Origin: Bacillota bacterium
GTDB lineage: Bacteria; Bacillota; Bacilli; Alicyclobacillales; SLC66
Direction: 5' to 3'
Length of the DNA stretch: 16,596 bases
Assembly: GCA_021846145.1 (NCBI GenBank)
Contig: JAJZCJ010000041.1
Span: forward strand, 1 to 16,596
Position numbers and translations under genes: made by a program. Positions 1-7,456 of this stretch are shown here, piece after piece. A model generated the notes under the pieces. It saw only the letters and a list, made by a program, of their open reading frames with translations. It made no database searches and was not told the DNA's origin. Positions within the stretch are counted from its first letter, which is position 1. Each line of letters opens with the position of its first letter.

Positions 1-263
1 GAGATTGCCCAACGCCCCCAGCCGTACCCTCCGTTACCTTCACGGGCTACTCCATATCCACCAAATGTGAGAGCTAGGTCGAGACGTTTTGCTTCTTCGG
101 CATCCAACGGCTCTAATGCTAGCTTCGGAGGAATATATTGCTGCGGAGACAAAATGATCACTTGGTCACCTTGAATCCGTTCGATCACCCCCTCGTGATA
201 ACCGTAAGGGGTTCTGAAACGAACGTACTTTCCAATATGGCGTTGGTACTCCGTTCTCAACAA
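1..263 (-). CDS. Partial hypothetical protein, Gly/Tyr-rich C-terminal part, cut by window edge
   Basis: An open frame without an ATG runs off the left edge. It begins at tandem TTG codons (263-261 or 260-258) about 10 bases after a strong GGAGG at 273-277. The protein begins LRTEYQRHIGKYVRFRTPYG, passes a short β-rich segment (HEGVIERIQGDQVIILSP) and ends in a Gly/Tyr/Trp-rich stretch (GGYGVAREGNGGYGWGRW). Small proteins with an N-terminal 'IGxxVRxRTPYGxHEGxI' pattern and a glycine-rich tail are common, uncharacterised genes of spore formers. It lies just downstream of the YjcZ-like gene, 64 bases away and in the same orientation, so a shared sporulation role is possible but only inferred. 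The remaining part is outside the window. Confidence 0.6.
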   Translation of the reverse strand, partial: MLRTEYQRHIGKYVRFRTPYGYHEGVIERIQGDQVIILSPQQYIPPKLALEPLDAEEAKRLDLALTFGGYGVAREGNGGYGWGRWAI

Positions 264-327
264 ATCAAATACACCTCCTTACTTGCGCAGTTGCCACTAT
301 CATCAATCGAAGTAACTTTTAAAGCAT

Positions 328-447
328 TTAGTAAGCTCCACCCGCTCCGTAACCACCACCAGTACCTGGTACAAGCAAGAAGAACAGGACAAAGATAATC
401 AAGAATACGACCGCCCACTGAGTATAACCTCCAAAAACCCCATACAT
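328..447 (-). CDS. YjcZ-family small sporulation protein (39 aa)
   Basis: A 39-residue protein starts MYGVFGGYTQWAVVFLIIF, is followed by a continuous hydrophobic segment (residues 11-26) and ends in a Gly/Tyr-rich tail (PGTGGGYGAGGAY). This is the usual shape of the YjcZ/Sspl-like family of tiny spore-associated membrane proteins: a Gly-rich N-terminus and one transmembrane helix of the type FxLIVVLFxLL. The ATG at 445-447 has a good AAAGGAG about 9 bases upstream (457-463). A longer antisense-looking frame on the same strand (257-625) covers it but has no RBS and no family signature. A sporulation-sigma-like -10 element lies at 479-487. It is probably backbone outside the island, and it is the main reason to infer an endospore former. 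Confidence 0.72.
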   Translation of the reverse strand: MYGVFGGYTQWAVVFLIIFVLFFLLVPGTGGGYGAGGAY

Positions 448-478
448 TCCAATACACTCCTTTTACTTGTGATGTGTA

Positions 479-487
479 TATCATATG
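479..487 (-). promoter_or_regulatory. Possible sigma-E/sigma-K-like -10 element for the YjcZ-like gene
   Basis: On the minus strand the sequence is CATATGATA, which fits the CATANNNTA form of mother-cell sigma-K -10 elements. An AC dinucleotide lies 18 bases upstream, one or two bases off the usual spacing. A start site near 472 would leave a short leader before the RBS at 457-463. It is plausible because the gene is a YjcZ-like sporulation protein, but the motif is short. Confidence 0.3.
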
Positions 488-615
488 AGGACGGACAAAG
501 ATACTGTGGCGGTATTTATCCAACGGCAAACGCACATATCCGTTACTAAGTAAGCGTCCAAGATGAGCAAATAGCACCCTGCGAAAAATTCGTCCCCCAA
601 TCCGCATACAAAAAT

Positions 616-655
616 AAAAGCACATGCCAGTTATTTCTAACTGACATGTGCTTTT
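616..655. terminator. Strong bidirectional intrinsic terminator
   Basis: The sequence forms an almost perfect hairpin. 616-626 pairs with 645-655, 628-633 pairs with 638-643, with one mismatch (627/644) and a TTTC loop. Because the stem begins AAAAG and ends CTTTT, with more A/T outside, both strands have a U-run. It lies between the candidate att repeat at 674 and the small spore genes, and would insulate backbone from island transcription. Confidence 0.75.
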
Positions 656-673
656 ATTTTGATTTGTCGCAGT

Positions 674-717
674 TTGTTACGTATGGGCAGTGGCGGTTTC
701 GAACCATCGCCCCCCTG
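674..717 (-). repeat. tRNA-Val-like 3' fragment, left candidate att site (direct repeat)
   Basis: 674-705 is identical over 32 bases to 16415-16446, and the match continues with two mismatches to 717/16458. Read on the minus strand it is the variable loop (GGGGG), T-arm with loop TTCGAAA and acceptor 3' strand (CACTGCCCA) of a tRNA. The CCA is not encoded after it. The T stem carries an A/C mismatch and a G-T pair, so it is a non-functional remnant. No tRNA 5' half follows. Such 3'-half fragments are the usual core of attachment sites of tRNA-integrating elements. Confidence 0.75.
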
Positions 718-1261
718 GCGCAAATCTATACTTTTTACACGTTATCCTGACTTAAAAGGACATGCAAAAAACATTGATTTTAAGGGATTTTATCCTTATC
801 ACACTTACACACAATTAAACTCCATTTTAAGGCTTTCATCTAAATACTGGATCAAGAGTAGATCATTGGACTGGAAAATGACTATCGATAAAAAGAAGAT
901 TCGCGAGATCCTCTAACGATCGGACTCTATTGCACCAATATTGAGCACCTCATAACACCAGCCGTAAGAGGAATCTTTCGTATTCTTGTCGTCTATGATC
1001 ACTTCTGTGGCTTGGATGTTCACTAGAAATCTATCACCTCTGCCTGCTTGTCCCAACCGTAGCGTTATAAAAATGTTTGAACACAATGATCACATTATGT
1101 TCGCGAAAACAATGTCTAGCACACACTATTATCCTGGTTTGACGAAGGAATATTGGATGAAGTCGAAGACCGCGCTGGCGATGAACCTAAAACCGTTGCA
1201 TTTTCTATGATTCTTCCTTCAAGGAGTGGTTTGCCATTTACATCAGAAACACTGTATTTAT
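718..1261. other. Gene-poor stretch inside the left island boundary with decayed coding traces
   Basis: No intact gene is convincing here. The plus-strand frames at 659-916 and 986-1210 show no family pattern and no ribosome binding site. Bases 720-900 are A/T-rich and hold one TAGATCA word at 859-865, matching the repeated words near the right att copy. On the minus strand two protein-like traces are visible downstream of tatC (see the separate entry). No clear terminator follows tatC. Confidence 0.5.
913..1261 (-). pseudogene. Decayed protein-coding remnant, function unrecognised
   Basis: Two minus-strand frames look like pieces of former protein. The first, at 1116 to about 1261, reads YSVSDVNGKPLLEGRIIEN and onward to a stop, with no start codon or RBS. 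The second, at 913-1086 (57 residues from a TTG), contains LGQAGRGDRFLVNIQATEVI followed by IDDKNTKDSSYGWCYEV and a stop after IGAIESDR. The second has balanced composition and an ending vaguely like the last strands of a PilZ-type domain, but this is only a resemblance. The frames differ, so if they came from one gene it is frameshifted. They may equally be chance open frames. Confidence 0.25.
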
Positions 1262-2023
1262 TTACTTTACAATTAATTGATCTGCCGCTTTCATTTCAAG
1301 TTTGCTCTGTTTTTTGCGAACCGTAACTAACGACAATAAAATACTCACTTCATATAATGCCACCATTGGCAAAACAACACTAAGATGAGATATTAGTTCC
1401 GGCGGACTGATGAATACGCCTAAAATAACAATGATTACATAAGCATACCGACGCCACTTATTCAGCAATTTCGGCGAAATAATGCCTATGCGGGTTAAAA
1501 AAACAACCGCGACCGGCAACTCAAACACAAAACCAAAAGGCAAACATATACTTGATAAAAATGAAAAATAGGCTCCCGCCCTTAATAGCACTGTAAAATG
1601 CTGCGAAGATAAAAACAAAAGGAAATGAATAATCCTGGGGAATATTACAAACCAGGCAAATGCAACACCAAGAAAAAACATCACCGAGACCACTGGCAAA
1701 AGACGCAGCGAATACTTTCTTTCCGCTGGAGTCAATCCAGGTGAAACAAATCGCCATAGTTGATAAAAAACAAATGGTATCGCAAGGCATACTGCCGCGA
1801 TCCCACCTATCGACAGATACACTGTCACCACTTCCCCAGGAGATATGACAATAAGGTGATACCCCAACTCAGTGACGGGCCGTACGAAATATTGGTACAA
1901 TTGAGAAACAAAGATCATGCATATCACAAACATGGCGAAGAGATAGACAAGTGTATAAATCAAACGTTTTCGCAACTCCGTCAAATGTTCAATGATATTC
2001 ATATCGCCAATATTTAAATTCAT
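1262..2023 (-). CDS. tatC: Twin-arginine translocase subunit TatC
   Basis: This 253-residue integral membrane protein is the Tat receptor core, which with TatA exports folded, RR-signal proteins. The N-terminus has the TatC signature HLTELRKRLIYTL (residues 13-25), and the loop region contains FYQLWRFVSPGLTPAERKYS with the conserved F-P/S-G-L-x-x-x-E-R pattern of the first cytoplasmic loop. Six hydrophobic segments fit the family. The length is normal. The ATG follows an AGGGGTG about 7 bases upstream. It is last in the reductase operon, separated from tatA by a long inverted repeat (2059-2109). Both the catalytic and the Fe-S subunit carry RR signals, so a dedicated role in their export is the natural inference; it may also serve other substrates. 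Confidence 0.95.
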   Translation of the reverse strand: MNLNIGDMNIIEHLTELRKRLIYTLVYLFAMFVICMIFVSQLYQYFVRPVTELGYHLIVISPGEVVTVYLSIGGIAAVCLAIPFVFYQLWRFVSPGLTPAERKYSLRLLPVVSVMFFLGVAFAWFVIFPRIIHFLLFLSSQHFTVLLRAGAYFSFLSSICLPFGFVFELPVAVVFLTRIGIISPKLLNKWRRYAYVIIVILGVFISPPELISHLSVVLPMVALYEVSILLSLVTVRKKQSKLEMKAADQLIVK

Positions 2024-2058
2024 AGATATTCACCCCTGATAATAAAACGAATCGTAAA

Positions 2059-2109
2059 TTCTTAATCCGAACCCCAGACCGGAACTGATCTTTAGGTTCG
2101 GATTAAGAA
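2059..2109. repeat. Perfect 15-bp inverted repeat between tatA and tatC
   Basis: 2059-2073 is the exact reverse complement of 2095-2109, with a 21-base loop. There is no proper U-run directly after the stem on either strand, so it is more likely an mRNA processing or stability stem, or a leaky terminator that sets the tatA:tatC ratio, than a full stop. The minus-strand side continues into A/T-rich sequence before the tatC RBS. Confidence 0.6.
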
Positions 2110-2119
2110 ACCAAACTAT

Positions 2120-2359
2120 TTATGCTTCTGTTCCTTCCTTCACTGTACTTTCATGCGCTGCTACTTCAGCAACAGTATTTTTTGCAGCGACTGTCGGCGT
2201 CTGGTCATCAAGTAATCCATTGGTGGCATTTTTAAATTCCTTAATGGAGCGCCCGAATGATTTCCCGATTTCAGGCAGTTTGCTGGGTCCCCAAAAAATC
2301 AAAAGAATGACCATAATCAACAAAAAACCGCTCAAACCAATATTGCCGAAATTCATCAT
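2120..2359 (-). CDS. tatA: Twin-arginine translocase subunit TatA/TatE family
   Basis: This 79-residue protein has one N-terminal transmembrane helix (about residues 8-23, LSGFLLIMVILLIFWG), the FGPxKLPEIG-type hinge seen here as WGPSKLPEIGKSFGRSIKEF, then an amphipathic helix and a variable acidic tail. This is the standard TatA layout. TatA oligomers form the conducting part of the Tat translocase. The start ATG overlaps the chaperone gene's TGA (2356-2359) and has GAGGGGG about 6 bases upstream; a second ATG follows at once. The next gene, tatC, lies 96 bases on. No TatB is visible, as usual in Bacillota, where TatA-TatC pairs suffice. Pairing with the reductase genes suggests a substrate-dedicated translocase. 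Confidence 0.95.
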   Translation of the reverse strand: MMNFGNIGLSGFLLIMVILLIFWGPSKLPEIGKSFGRSIKEFKNATNGLLDDQTPTVAAKNTVAEVAAHESTVKEGTEA

Positions 2360-3057
2360 AAATTCCCCCTCATCGTGTGTTGAAAGTCTAACTCAAAAAA
2401 ATCCTTCCCCACGGCTGAAAAAGCTGTATACAAAGGATGGGCAGAAGCTTGGGAAATTGCCTGAAAACAATTCGGGAGCCAATCATTAGCCAATTTCAGC
2501 ATATCGTGATATACCGCTTGAAGATCATTCGAAAACTCATCTCGCTCCAAGGTGCTTAATGAAACCTCATCGGCCATGATCGAGAGCATGGGTAAAACCA
2601 GCGCGACATGTTCGGGTTCATTAGGCCAAACTCCCACTGAATCAGCAAAGAATTCCCGCCATTCAAACCCAAACCGCATGTACCAATCTTCCCACTTCAG
2701 CCTTCTGTCGCCCATGATCTCTTCATCTTTTAAATACTCACTTGCACCTAACGAAACCATTTGATCCCGGATGGGAACCAGGAACAACCGATCATATTCC
2801 CGCCTCGCCTCACGACACCATTCACTCACCTGTTCAGAAGAAGCAGTTTTAAAAAACTGGCTCAGTTCCAGCATTAATGCTTGCACACTTCCGGAAAGCT
2901 CAAGTTCATGAATGATGACACCAAGTGGATCAAATAATCCCTGAATCCAATCCGTCTCATCTGGCCGATTCAGGATTGTGGCCAAGATTCCGTACAGGTA
3001 CGAACGGCCTTTCCATAATGAAGCTTGATCCTCCGCATTGAGCACTGTTTCACTCAT
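2356..3057 (-). CDS. TorD/DmsD-family molybdoenzyme maturation chaperone
   Basis: The protein is 233 residues from the ATG at 3055-3057; an earlier in-frame ATG at 3078 would give 240. The N-terminus SLWKGRSYLYGILATILNRP matches the helical start of TorD/NarJ-type chaperones, and the centre has the E-Y-x-R-L-F-(V/L)-P-P-like segment seen as REYDRLFLVPIRDQ, followed later by DHM-like helices (PNEPEHVALVLPMLSIMADE). These all-α proteins bind the RR signal of the apo-enzyme and hold it until the Mo cofactor is in place. The 3078 start has no Shine-Dalgarno. The only good one (3103-3112) serves a tiny upstream frame that stops across ATGAGTGA at 3057, which favours 3057 with coupled reinitiation. 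It follows the catalytic gene directly and overlaps tatA by ATGA. Confidence 0.85.
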   Translation of the reverse strand: MSETVLNAEDQASLWKGRSYLYGILATILNRPDETDWIQGLFDPLGVIIHELELSGSVQALMLELSQFFKTASSEQVSEWCREARREYDRLFLVPIRDQMVSLGASEYLKDEEIMGDRRLKWEDWYMRFGFEWREFFADSVGVWPNEPEHVALVLPMLSIMADEVSLSTLERDEFSNDLQAVYHDMLKLANDWLPNCFQAISQASAHPLYTAFSAVGKDFFELDFQHTMRGNL

Positions 3058-3094
3058 GATTGTGGGACTCAATGCCATGACTGCTGCGTGACAT
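3050..3094 (-). CDS. Possible 14-codon coupling ORF in front of the chaperone gene
   Basis: A very strong GGAGGAGGGG (3103-3112) sits 8 bases before an ATG at 3092-3094. This opens a frame of 14 codons (MSRSSHGIESHNHE) that ends at TGA 3050-3052, overlapping the ATG of the chaperone frame (ATGAGTGA, 3057-3050). No other good RBS serves the chaperone gene. This is the arrangement expected for termination-reinitiation coupling. It could also reflect a frameshift at the 5' end of the chaperone gene. Confidence 0.4.
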   Translation of the reverse strand: MSRSSHGIESHNHE

Positions 3095-3115
3095 TGAGTC
3101 CGCCCCTCCTCCGTC

Positions 3116-6100
3116 TTACAGCTTCATAATCTTCACTTTCGTATCAAAGTAGGAAGCGCCGCCACCCACAGGGTCTTCAAGGCACGTTCCCCAGCCTGTG
3201 GCATCCAGCATATCGGGATCCAGTCTCATCACCGGATTCAACCGAATGCCACCATTGCGTTGGTTATCGCCGCTCATCTTATTTCCATTCACAGACCATG
3301 TGCCCGAACCATATTGCCAATGGCCAAATGAATTGGTAAATGTAATAACTCCCGGACGAACACCTGGCATGATCTGAATACGTCCAGAAAGTCCTTTTGG
3401 GTAACTCGCCGAACTGACCTGGATCAAGTCGCCATCTTGCAAGCCAAGTCGTCTTGCATCATAGTCGTTCATATGAATAAAGTTCTCTGGTAGCATCTCG
3501 CGAAGCCAAGGATCCGCCATGGTTTTGGATTTCGAGTGAATCGGCAATTTGAACGTCGTCATATGGAACTGATACGACGTGTATGGATCAATATCATCCA
3601 TTAGACGTCCCTTCATCGTCCGTTGACGCTCGGAAATGCTAGTACCAGTAAACAGTTCCCCGGTCAGTGCATTATGGGTGCTTGCCACAGTTTCATTATA
3701 AACTTGAAGCAGGTTCCCATCTTTCCCATAACGATGGGTTAACCATCCCGGTGCCGACCCGTGATAGGCCAAATTATAGTCCTCAAATCGACCGCCCCTC
3801 GCAATAACATACCCTGCTTTTTTCCACTGTGCAGGTGTAAGCGCAGAAGCATATTTACTCATCCATCTTTGAACACTTGCCATGTCATTATTGCTGCCAT
3901 CAGGTACTGGCCCCAGTGTATCCAGCTTTCCTAGTATGTTCACTTTTGAAAACGCCGAGGAATCATATGCCACATTGGCGACCATCTTCAGATAAAAGTC
4001 TTCACGGACATCTAGGTTGCCACCTTCAAGGAACGCATTTTTGCCAAATCCAGGCATCCCTAGTTTTTTGGCCACATCAATAAGATAGGTTTCAAAACAC
4101 ATCACGCGGCCATCATTGGTGCGGGCCATTAAAGGTTCGACCACAGGTTGCCGAATCCCAGTGACAGATGTGGGCGTCGTAGGAAATCCCGGCAACACGC
4201 CCCACGCCTCCAGATAAGTGCTGTCTGGGACAATATAGTCGGCGTAAGCTGCTGTCTCGGAGACCACAATATCATCTGTGATAAAGAGGGGTACCTTTTT
4301 CAAATCCTTGATCATGCGAAACCATGGCAATGACTCGTCATGGCCACCACTCATGCCGGGAGGAGCTGAGTACGCAGGATTCGCCATGTGCTGATACACA
4401 ATCTTGGCACTATAAGGATAACCCTCCCAAATGCCTGCGAAAATCTCGTGCCAAATCCCAAATCCAAACGGAAACCATGGGCGTTGCGCTGGGAACGGCG
4501 ACACTCCTTTAGTCTTTGCATTTTCGTAGTAACTTGTCGATTCGTAGGCGGTACCTTCTCTGGAGATTTTCACGCCATTTGGAATATTTTTAGGTTGACT
4601 CGGCCATTTTCCCAAATTATAGGGCGCTCCCGGTTTGCTACCCATAAAGTCAGCCGCAACCCCACCAGTCATATACCCTCCCATCCAATCGACATTACCA
4701 ATGAGCATGTTCAAGGTAAAAATCGATCGGCCGTTGTAAAAGCCGTTGGTATGCATAACTGGACCACGGTAAAAATCCGCGACTGCTTTCTTGCCGTGTT
4801 TGGTAAACTCATCTGCCAATTCGACAATGGTTTGTTCCCTGACTCCAGCCAGTTGCGCATACTCTGATAGAGAGTGTTTCGTTGCATTCTGGTATAAAAT
4901 TTGCATGGCAGTTTTAAGTACGATCCCATTTTTTGTAACGGGAGAAGTGTTCAATCCACCATTTGGCCATAATTCTCCTTGCGACACTTGATCGAATAGA
5001 TGCAGGTTCCCAGACCCATCGAGTACCATTGGTTTATCCTGGTCGGCAGCAGTTACTTTCATCCCGAGATCTTGCGGTCGTGCAAACTTAAAGGCGTTCG
5101 GATGATTTTCATCGACGATGACAAGATAAGCCGCATTAGTGTAATTCGGTTCTCCCGCCGCTTTTGCCGAATCAATAGTGGTATTAGACAAAAACTTCTC
5201 GTCATAGCGCTTGTTTTCAAGAATCCAGCGCACCATTCCCATGGCTAACGCCCCGTCACCGCCTGGATTCACCGTCACAAAGCGGTCTGCGCGGGCAACT
5301 GAGGGAATGGCGAACACATCGACAATGACGAATTTAAGTCCTTTCGATGATGCGTCAGCCACTTTTCTTGCCAGTGTCTGCATTGGGAAATTCGCCGTGT
5401 AAATCCCTGCGCCAAACCATATGATGAATTCCGAATTCTCAACATCGGGTTTGAGCATGGCTACTTTTCCATCCAATGACTGCTGTGTCGCCACATGGTG
5501 ATTAAGTTCGCAAATTCCAACGTGCGGCATTGCGTTTACCGATCCAAATGCATTGGCAAATCGAGTAATGAATGAGTTTTGCCCTGGCTCCGCTCTCCCC
5601 CAATACATGACCATTTGATTGGTGACTGGTCCAACATCGGAATGATTGGGATCCGCCGGTTCAAATCGACCTTGGCCATTTTTCCATAGGTCTTTATATC
5701 CCTCAACATAGCGAGTTTCTTCTCCCGGAACATGGCTGAACAGGTAGCCTCCATTGACGGTCTCATTAATCAACTGTTCCCAGGAAATCGTTGTGAATTG
5801 ACTGGAACCTCTTGGACCGATTCGTTTTAGCGGACGCAAAACCCGATAGGGATCATAAATCGTCTGCCTCCCCGCTTGCCCACGTGCGCATAAAGAATGT
5901 GGCATATCGACCATGACCGCATCCTTAGGATCCGTACCATAATCAAGTTGTGGTTCGGTGGCATTGGGATGGTACGGGTTCCCATCCAATTTGATCACCG
6001 TATCGCGAAACACCCGCGCTTCCAGCCCGCAGTCGGAACGGCACTGGCGGCATACCGAATAGCGAAGTTCAACTCCCGGCCAATTTTCAATGCGGTCAGG

Positions 6101-6229
6101 ATAAACATAGGTTCCACGTCGATGGAAGACACCAGGAAGCCATGGCATACTTCCCCATACCGCGCCTAGCCCTGAACCGCCCAGTAGCAAGCCTTTCAAA
6201 AATGTGCGTCTTGAAATCTCTTTAGACAC
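3116..6229 (-). CDS. Tat-exported molybdopterin oxidoreductase, catalytic subunit (TtrA/SrdA/ArrA-like)
   Basis: This 1037-residue DMSO-reductase-family enzyme starts at a GTG (6227-6229) after GGGGGAG and overlaps the membrane-subunit gene by 8 bases. The Tat signal is SRRTFLKG at residues 6-13. A [4Fe-4S] motif follows: C60-x2-C63-x3-C67 with C114 in LCARGQAG. The segments NPYHPNATEPQLDY and YDPYRVLRPLKRIGPRG (about 84-141) are typical of the tetrathionate (TtrA), Bacillus selenate (SrdA) and arsenate (ArrA) reductase group. C240 in HVGICELN is the candidate Mo ligand. A C-terminal molybdopterin dinucleotide domain lies at about 890-1030 (MNDYDARRLGLQDGDLIQV). It probably reduces an oxyanion or polythionate outside the membrane with electrons from the Fe-S and NrfD subunits. 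The substrate cannot be assigned from sequence. Confidence 0.9.
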   Translation of the reverse strand: MSKEISRRTFLKGLLLGGSGLGAVWGSMPWLPGVFHRRGTYVYPDRIENWPGVELRYSVCRQCRSDCGLEARVFRDTVIKLDGNPYHPNATEPQLDYGTDPKDAVMVDMPHSLCARGQAGRQTIYDPYRVLRPLKRIGPRGSSQFTTISWEQLINETVNGGYLFSHVPGEETRYVEGYKDLWKNGQGRFEPADPNHSDVGPVTNQMVMYWGRAEPGQNSFITRFANAFGSVNAMPHVGICELNHHVATQQSLDGKVAMLKPDVENSEFIIWFGAGIYTANFPMQTLARKVADASSKGLKFVIVDVFAIPSVARADRFVTVNPGGDGALAMGMVRWILENKRYDEKFLSNTTIDSAKAAGEPNYTNAAYLVIVDENHPNAFKFARPQDLGMKVTAADQDKPMVLDGSGNLHLFDQVSQGELWPNGGLNTSPVTKNGIVLKTAMQILYQNATKHSLSEYAQLAGVREQTIVELADEFTKHGKKAVADFYRGPVMHTNGFYNGRSIFTLNMLIGNVDWMGGYMTGGVAADFMGSKPGAPYNLGKWPSQPKNIPNGVKISREGTAYESTSYYENAKTKGVSPFPAQRPWFPFGFGIWHEIFAGIWEGYPYSAKIVYQHMANPAYSAPPGMSGGHDESLPWFRMIKDLKKVPLFITDDIVVSETAAYADYIVPDSTYLEAWGVLPGFPTTPTSVTGIRQPVVEPLMARTNDGRVMCFETYLIDVAKKLGMPGFGKNAFLEGGNLDVREDFYLKMVANVAYDSSAFSKVNILGKLDTLGPVPDGSNNDMASVQRWMSKYASALTPAQWKKAGYVIARGGRFEDYNLAYHGSAPGWLTHRYGKDGNLLQVYNETVASTHNALTGELFTGTSISERQRTMKGRLMDDIDPYTSYQFHMTTFKLPIHSKSKTMADPWLREMLPENFIHMNDYDARRLGLQDGDLIQVSSASYPKGLSGRIQIMPGVRPGVITFTNSFGHWQYGSGTWSVNGNKMSGDNQRNGGIRLNPVMRLDPDMLDATGWGTCLEDPVGGGASYFDTKVKIMKL

Positions 6230-7427
6230 TACGGACTCCCCCGTTCTGCGAATTTCCCATCGATACTTCGGTAGAACTTGGAGAATTCAATTTATCCTGT
6301 GTATTCTCTTCATCCCATGGGAAAAACATGGTTAAGATTGAGAACACAAACAGGATAAACATAAAGAGCCCAAAAACCACCTGTACCGATCCCAAACCGA
6401 ACAAGGCCGGTTGATACAAGACCACTCCCTGGCTGACCTTGGGTTGTAATTCCCCGCCAATCACCGTGTTATAGCGCATAAAGTAAATGCTGATCAGAGC
6501 AAAGAAGGATGCCACCGAAGCCCAGAATGGCGAGTTGCGCACAGCGCGGAAAAGCACTAGGATAAGGGCCAGAACCAGCATGCCCAATTGCCCTACCCAG
6601 TAAGTCCCGACCAGAGGTCCATGCATAAAAATCGCATTAAATCCACTCGAAGTGGACCCGTCGGCGTATGCGCTGGGCACTGTATTCAGCAAGTCGACCA
6701 CATCGAGGAACAGATCCACCAGCAGCACCCAAATCATGAGCTTCACTAACCCATTGACCAAACTTCGATCCACTTGTTTCTTCCTCGAAAAAAACCGGAA
6801 CATGACGGTGTAGACAATCACCATAAGAGCAATTCCTGATAGAATCGCCGACACGATAAACATAGGCATCATCAGTGCGTTATGCCACAGCGGGCGCGCT
6901 TTGATCGCTCCAAAAATAAACCCGATGTACCCATGAAAACAGAAGGCAAGGAAAATGCCAATTCCCGCCAGTACCACTAACCACTTATGATCGCGGTGCA
7001 ATCTGCGTTCGCTTAGATCCGTAGACCCAAAAGTGAAAAACCGATACAGCTTGCCCTTCCATCCCGGTGTCACGAAACTCAATTGGTACAAGGGGACACG
7101 GAATGCGATATAGGTTTCAACGAGAACAAGGATCACATATGCCGTCCAGATCATGGTAAATAGCCCCATGGGAGCAGAGGGAATATGCGGCCTTACATAT
7201 AATTCCCACCAACGCGAAGGTTGGTGCGCATCCGCCAGCGGCCCTACAGGAGCAAACAAGATAAAGGCTAACGTCACCAACATCGAAAGTTTCGTCAACG
7301 GCTCATATTGTTTCTGCCCAAACACCTTCGATAATGACCCCACAATAAACGACCCTGCGATCAACCCGGAAATGTACGGATACGTAACGATCGGAAGAGT
7401 CCAATACACTTGTTCCAAACCTGGCAT
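6222..7427 (-). CDS. NrfD/PsrC-type membrane subunit, quinol-interacting anchor
   Basis: The protein has 401 residues and about nine hydrophobic segments, beginning LPIVTYPYISGLIAGSFIVG. It contains FAPVGPLADAHQPSRWWELY, the periplasm-side loop with the G-P-L-x-D-x-x-x-P pattern near the quinone site of NrfD/PsrC proteins. The family anchors the Fe-S and catalytic subunits and passes electrons between the quinone pool and the Fe-S subunit, without heme. An AGGAG lies 10 bases from the ATG at 7425-7427; a TTG directly before it (7430) is possible too. It is 26 bases after the Fe-S gene and overlaps the catalytic gene, giving the B-C-A order of ttr and srd operons. It probably equals TtrC or SrdC; the name depends on the unresolved substrate. 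Confidence 0.9.
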   Translation of the reverse strand: MPGLEQVYWTLPIVTYPYISGLIAGSFIVGSLSKVFGQKQYEPLTKLSMLVTLAFILFAPVGPLADAHQPSRWWELYVRPHIPSAPMGLFTMIWTAYVILVLVETYIAFRVPLYQLSFVTPGWKGKLYRFFTFGSTDLSERRLHRDHKWLVVLAGIGIFLAFCFHGYIGFIFGAIKARPLWHNALMMPMFIVSAILSGIALMVIVYTVMFRFFSRKKQVDRSLVNGLVKLMIWVLLVDLFLDVVDLLNTVPSAYADGSTSSGFNAIFMHGPLVGTYWVGQLGMLVLALILVLFRAVRNSPFWASVASFFALISIYFMRYNTVIGGELQPKVSQGVVLYQPALFGLGSVQVVFGLFMFILFVFSILTMFFPWDEENTQDKLNSPSSTEVSMGNSQNGGVRSV

Positions 7428-7456
7428 CAATCATTCACTCCTTCCTGAGTCCAAAA

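Noticed and set aside
257..625. A 122-codon minus-strand frame covering the YjcZ-like gene
   Set aside because: It overlaps a better-supported small gene with proper RBS in another frame, lacks its own RBS and shows no family pattern.
659..916. An 85-codon plus-strand frame including the tRNA fragment
   Set aside because: Its protein begins by translating the tRNA remnant (GSGGFEPSP), a common artefact near tRNA genes, and it has no RBS or homologous pattern.
4388..4867. A 159-codon plus-strand frame
   Set aside because: It lies fully antisense to the molybdopterin oxidoreductase gene and has no RBS or recognisable domain.
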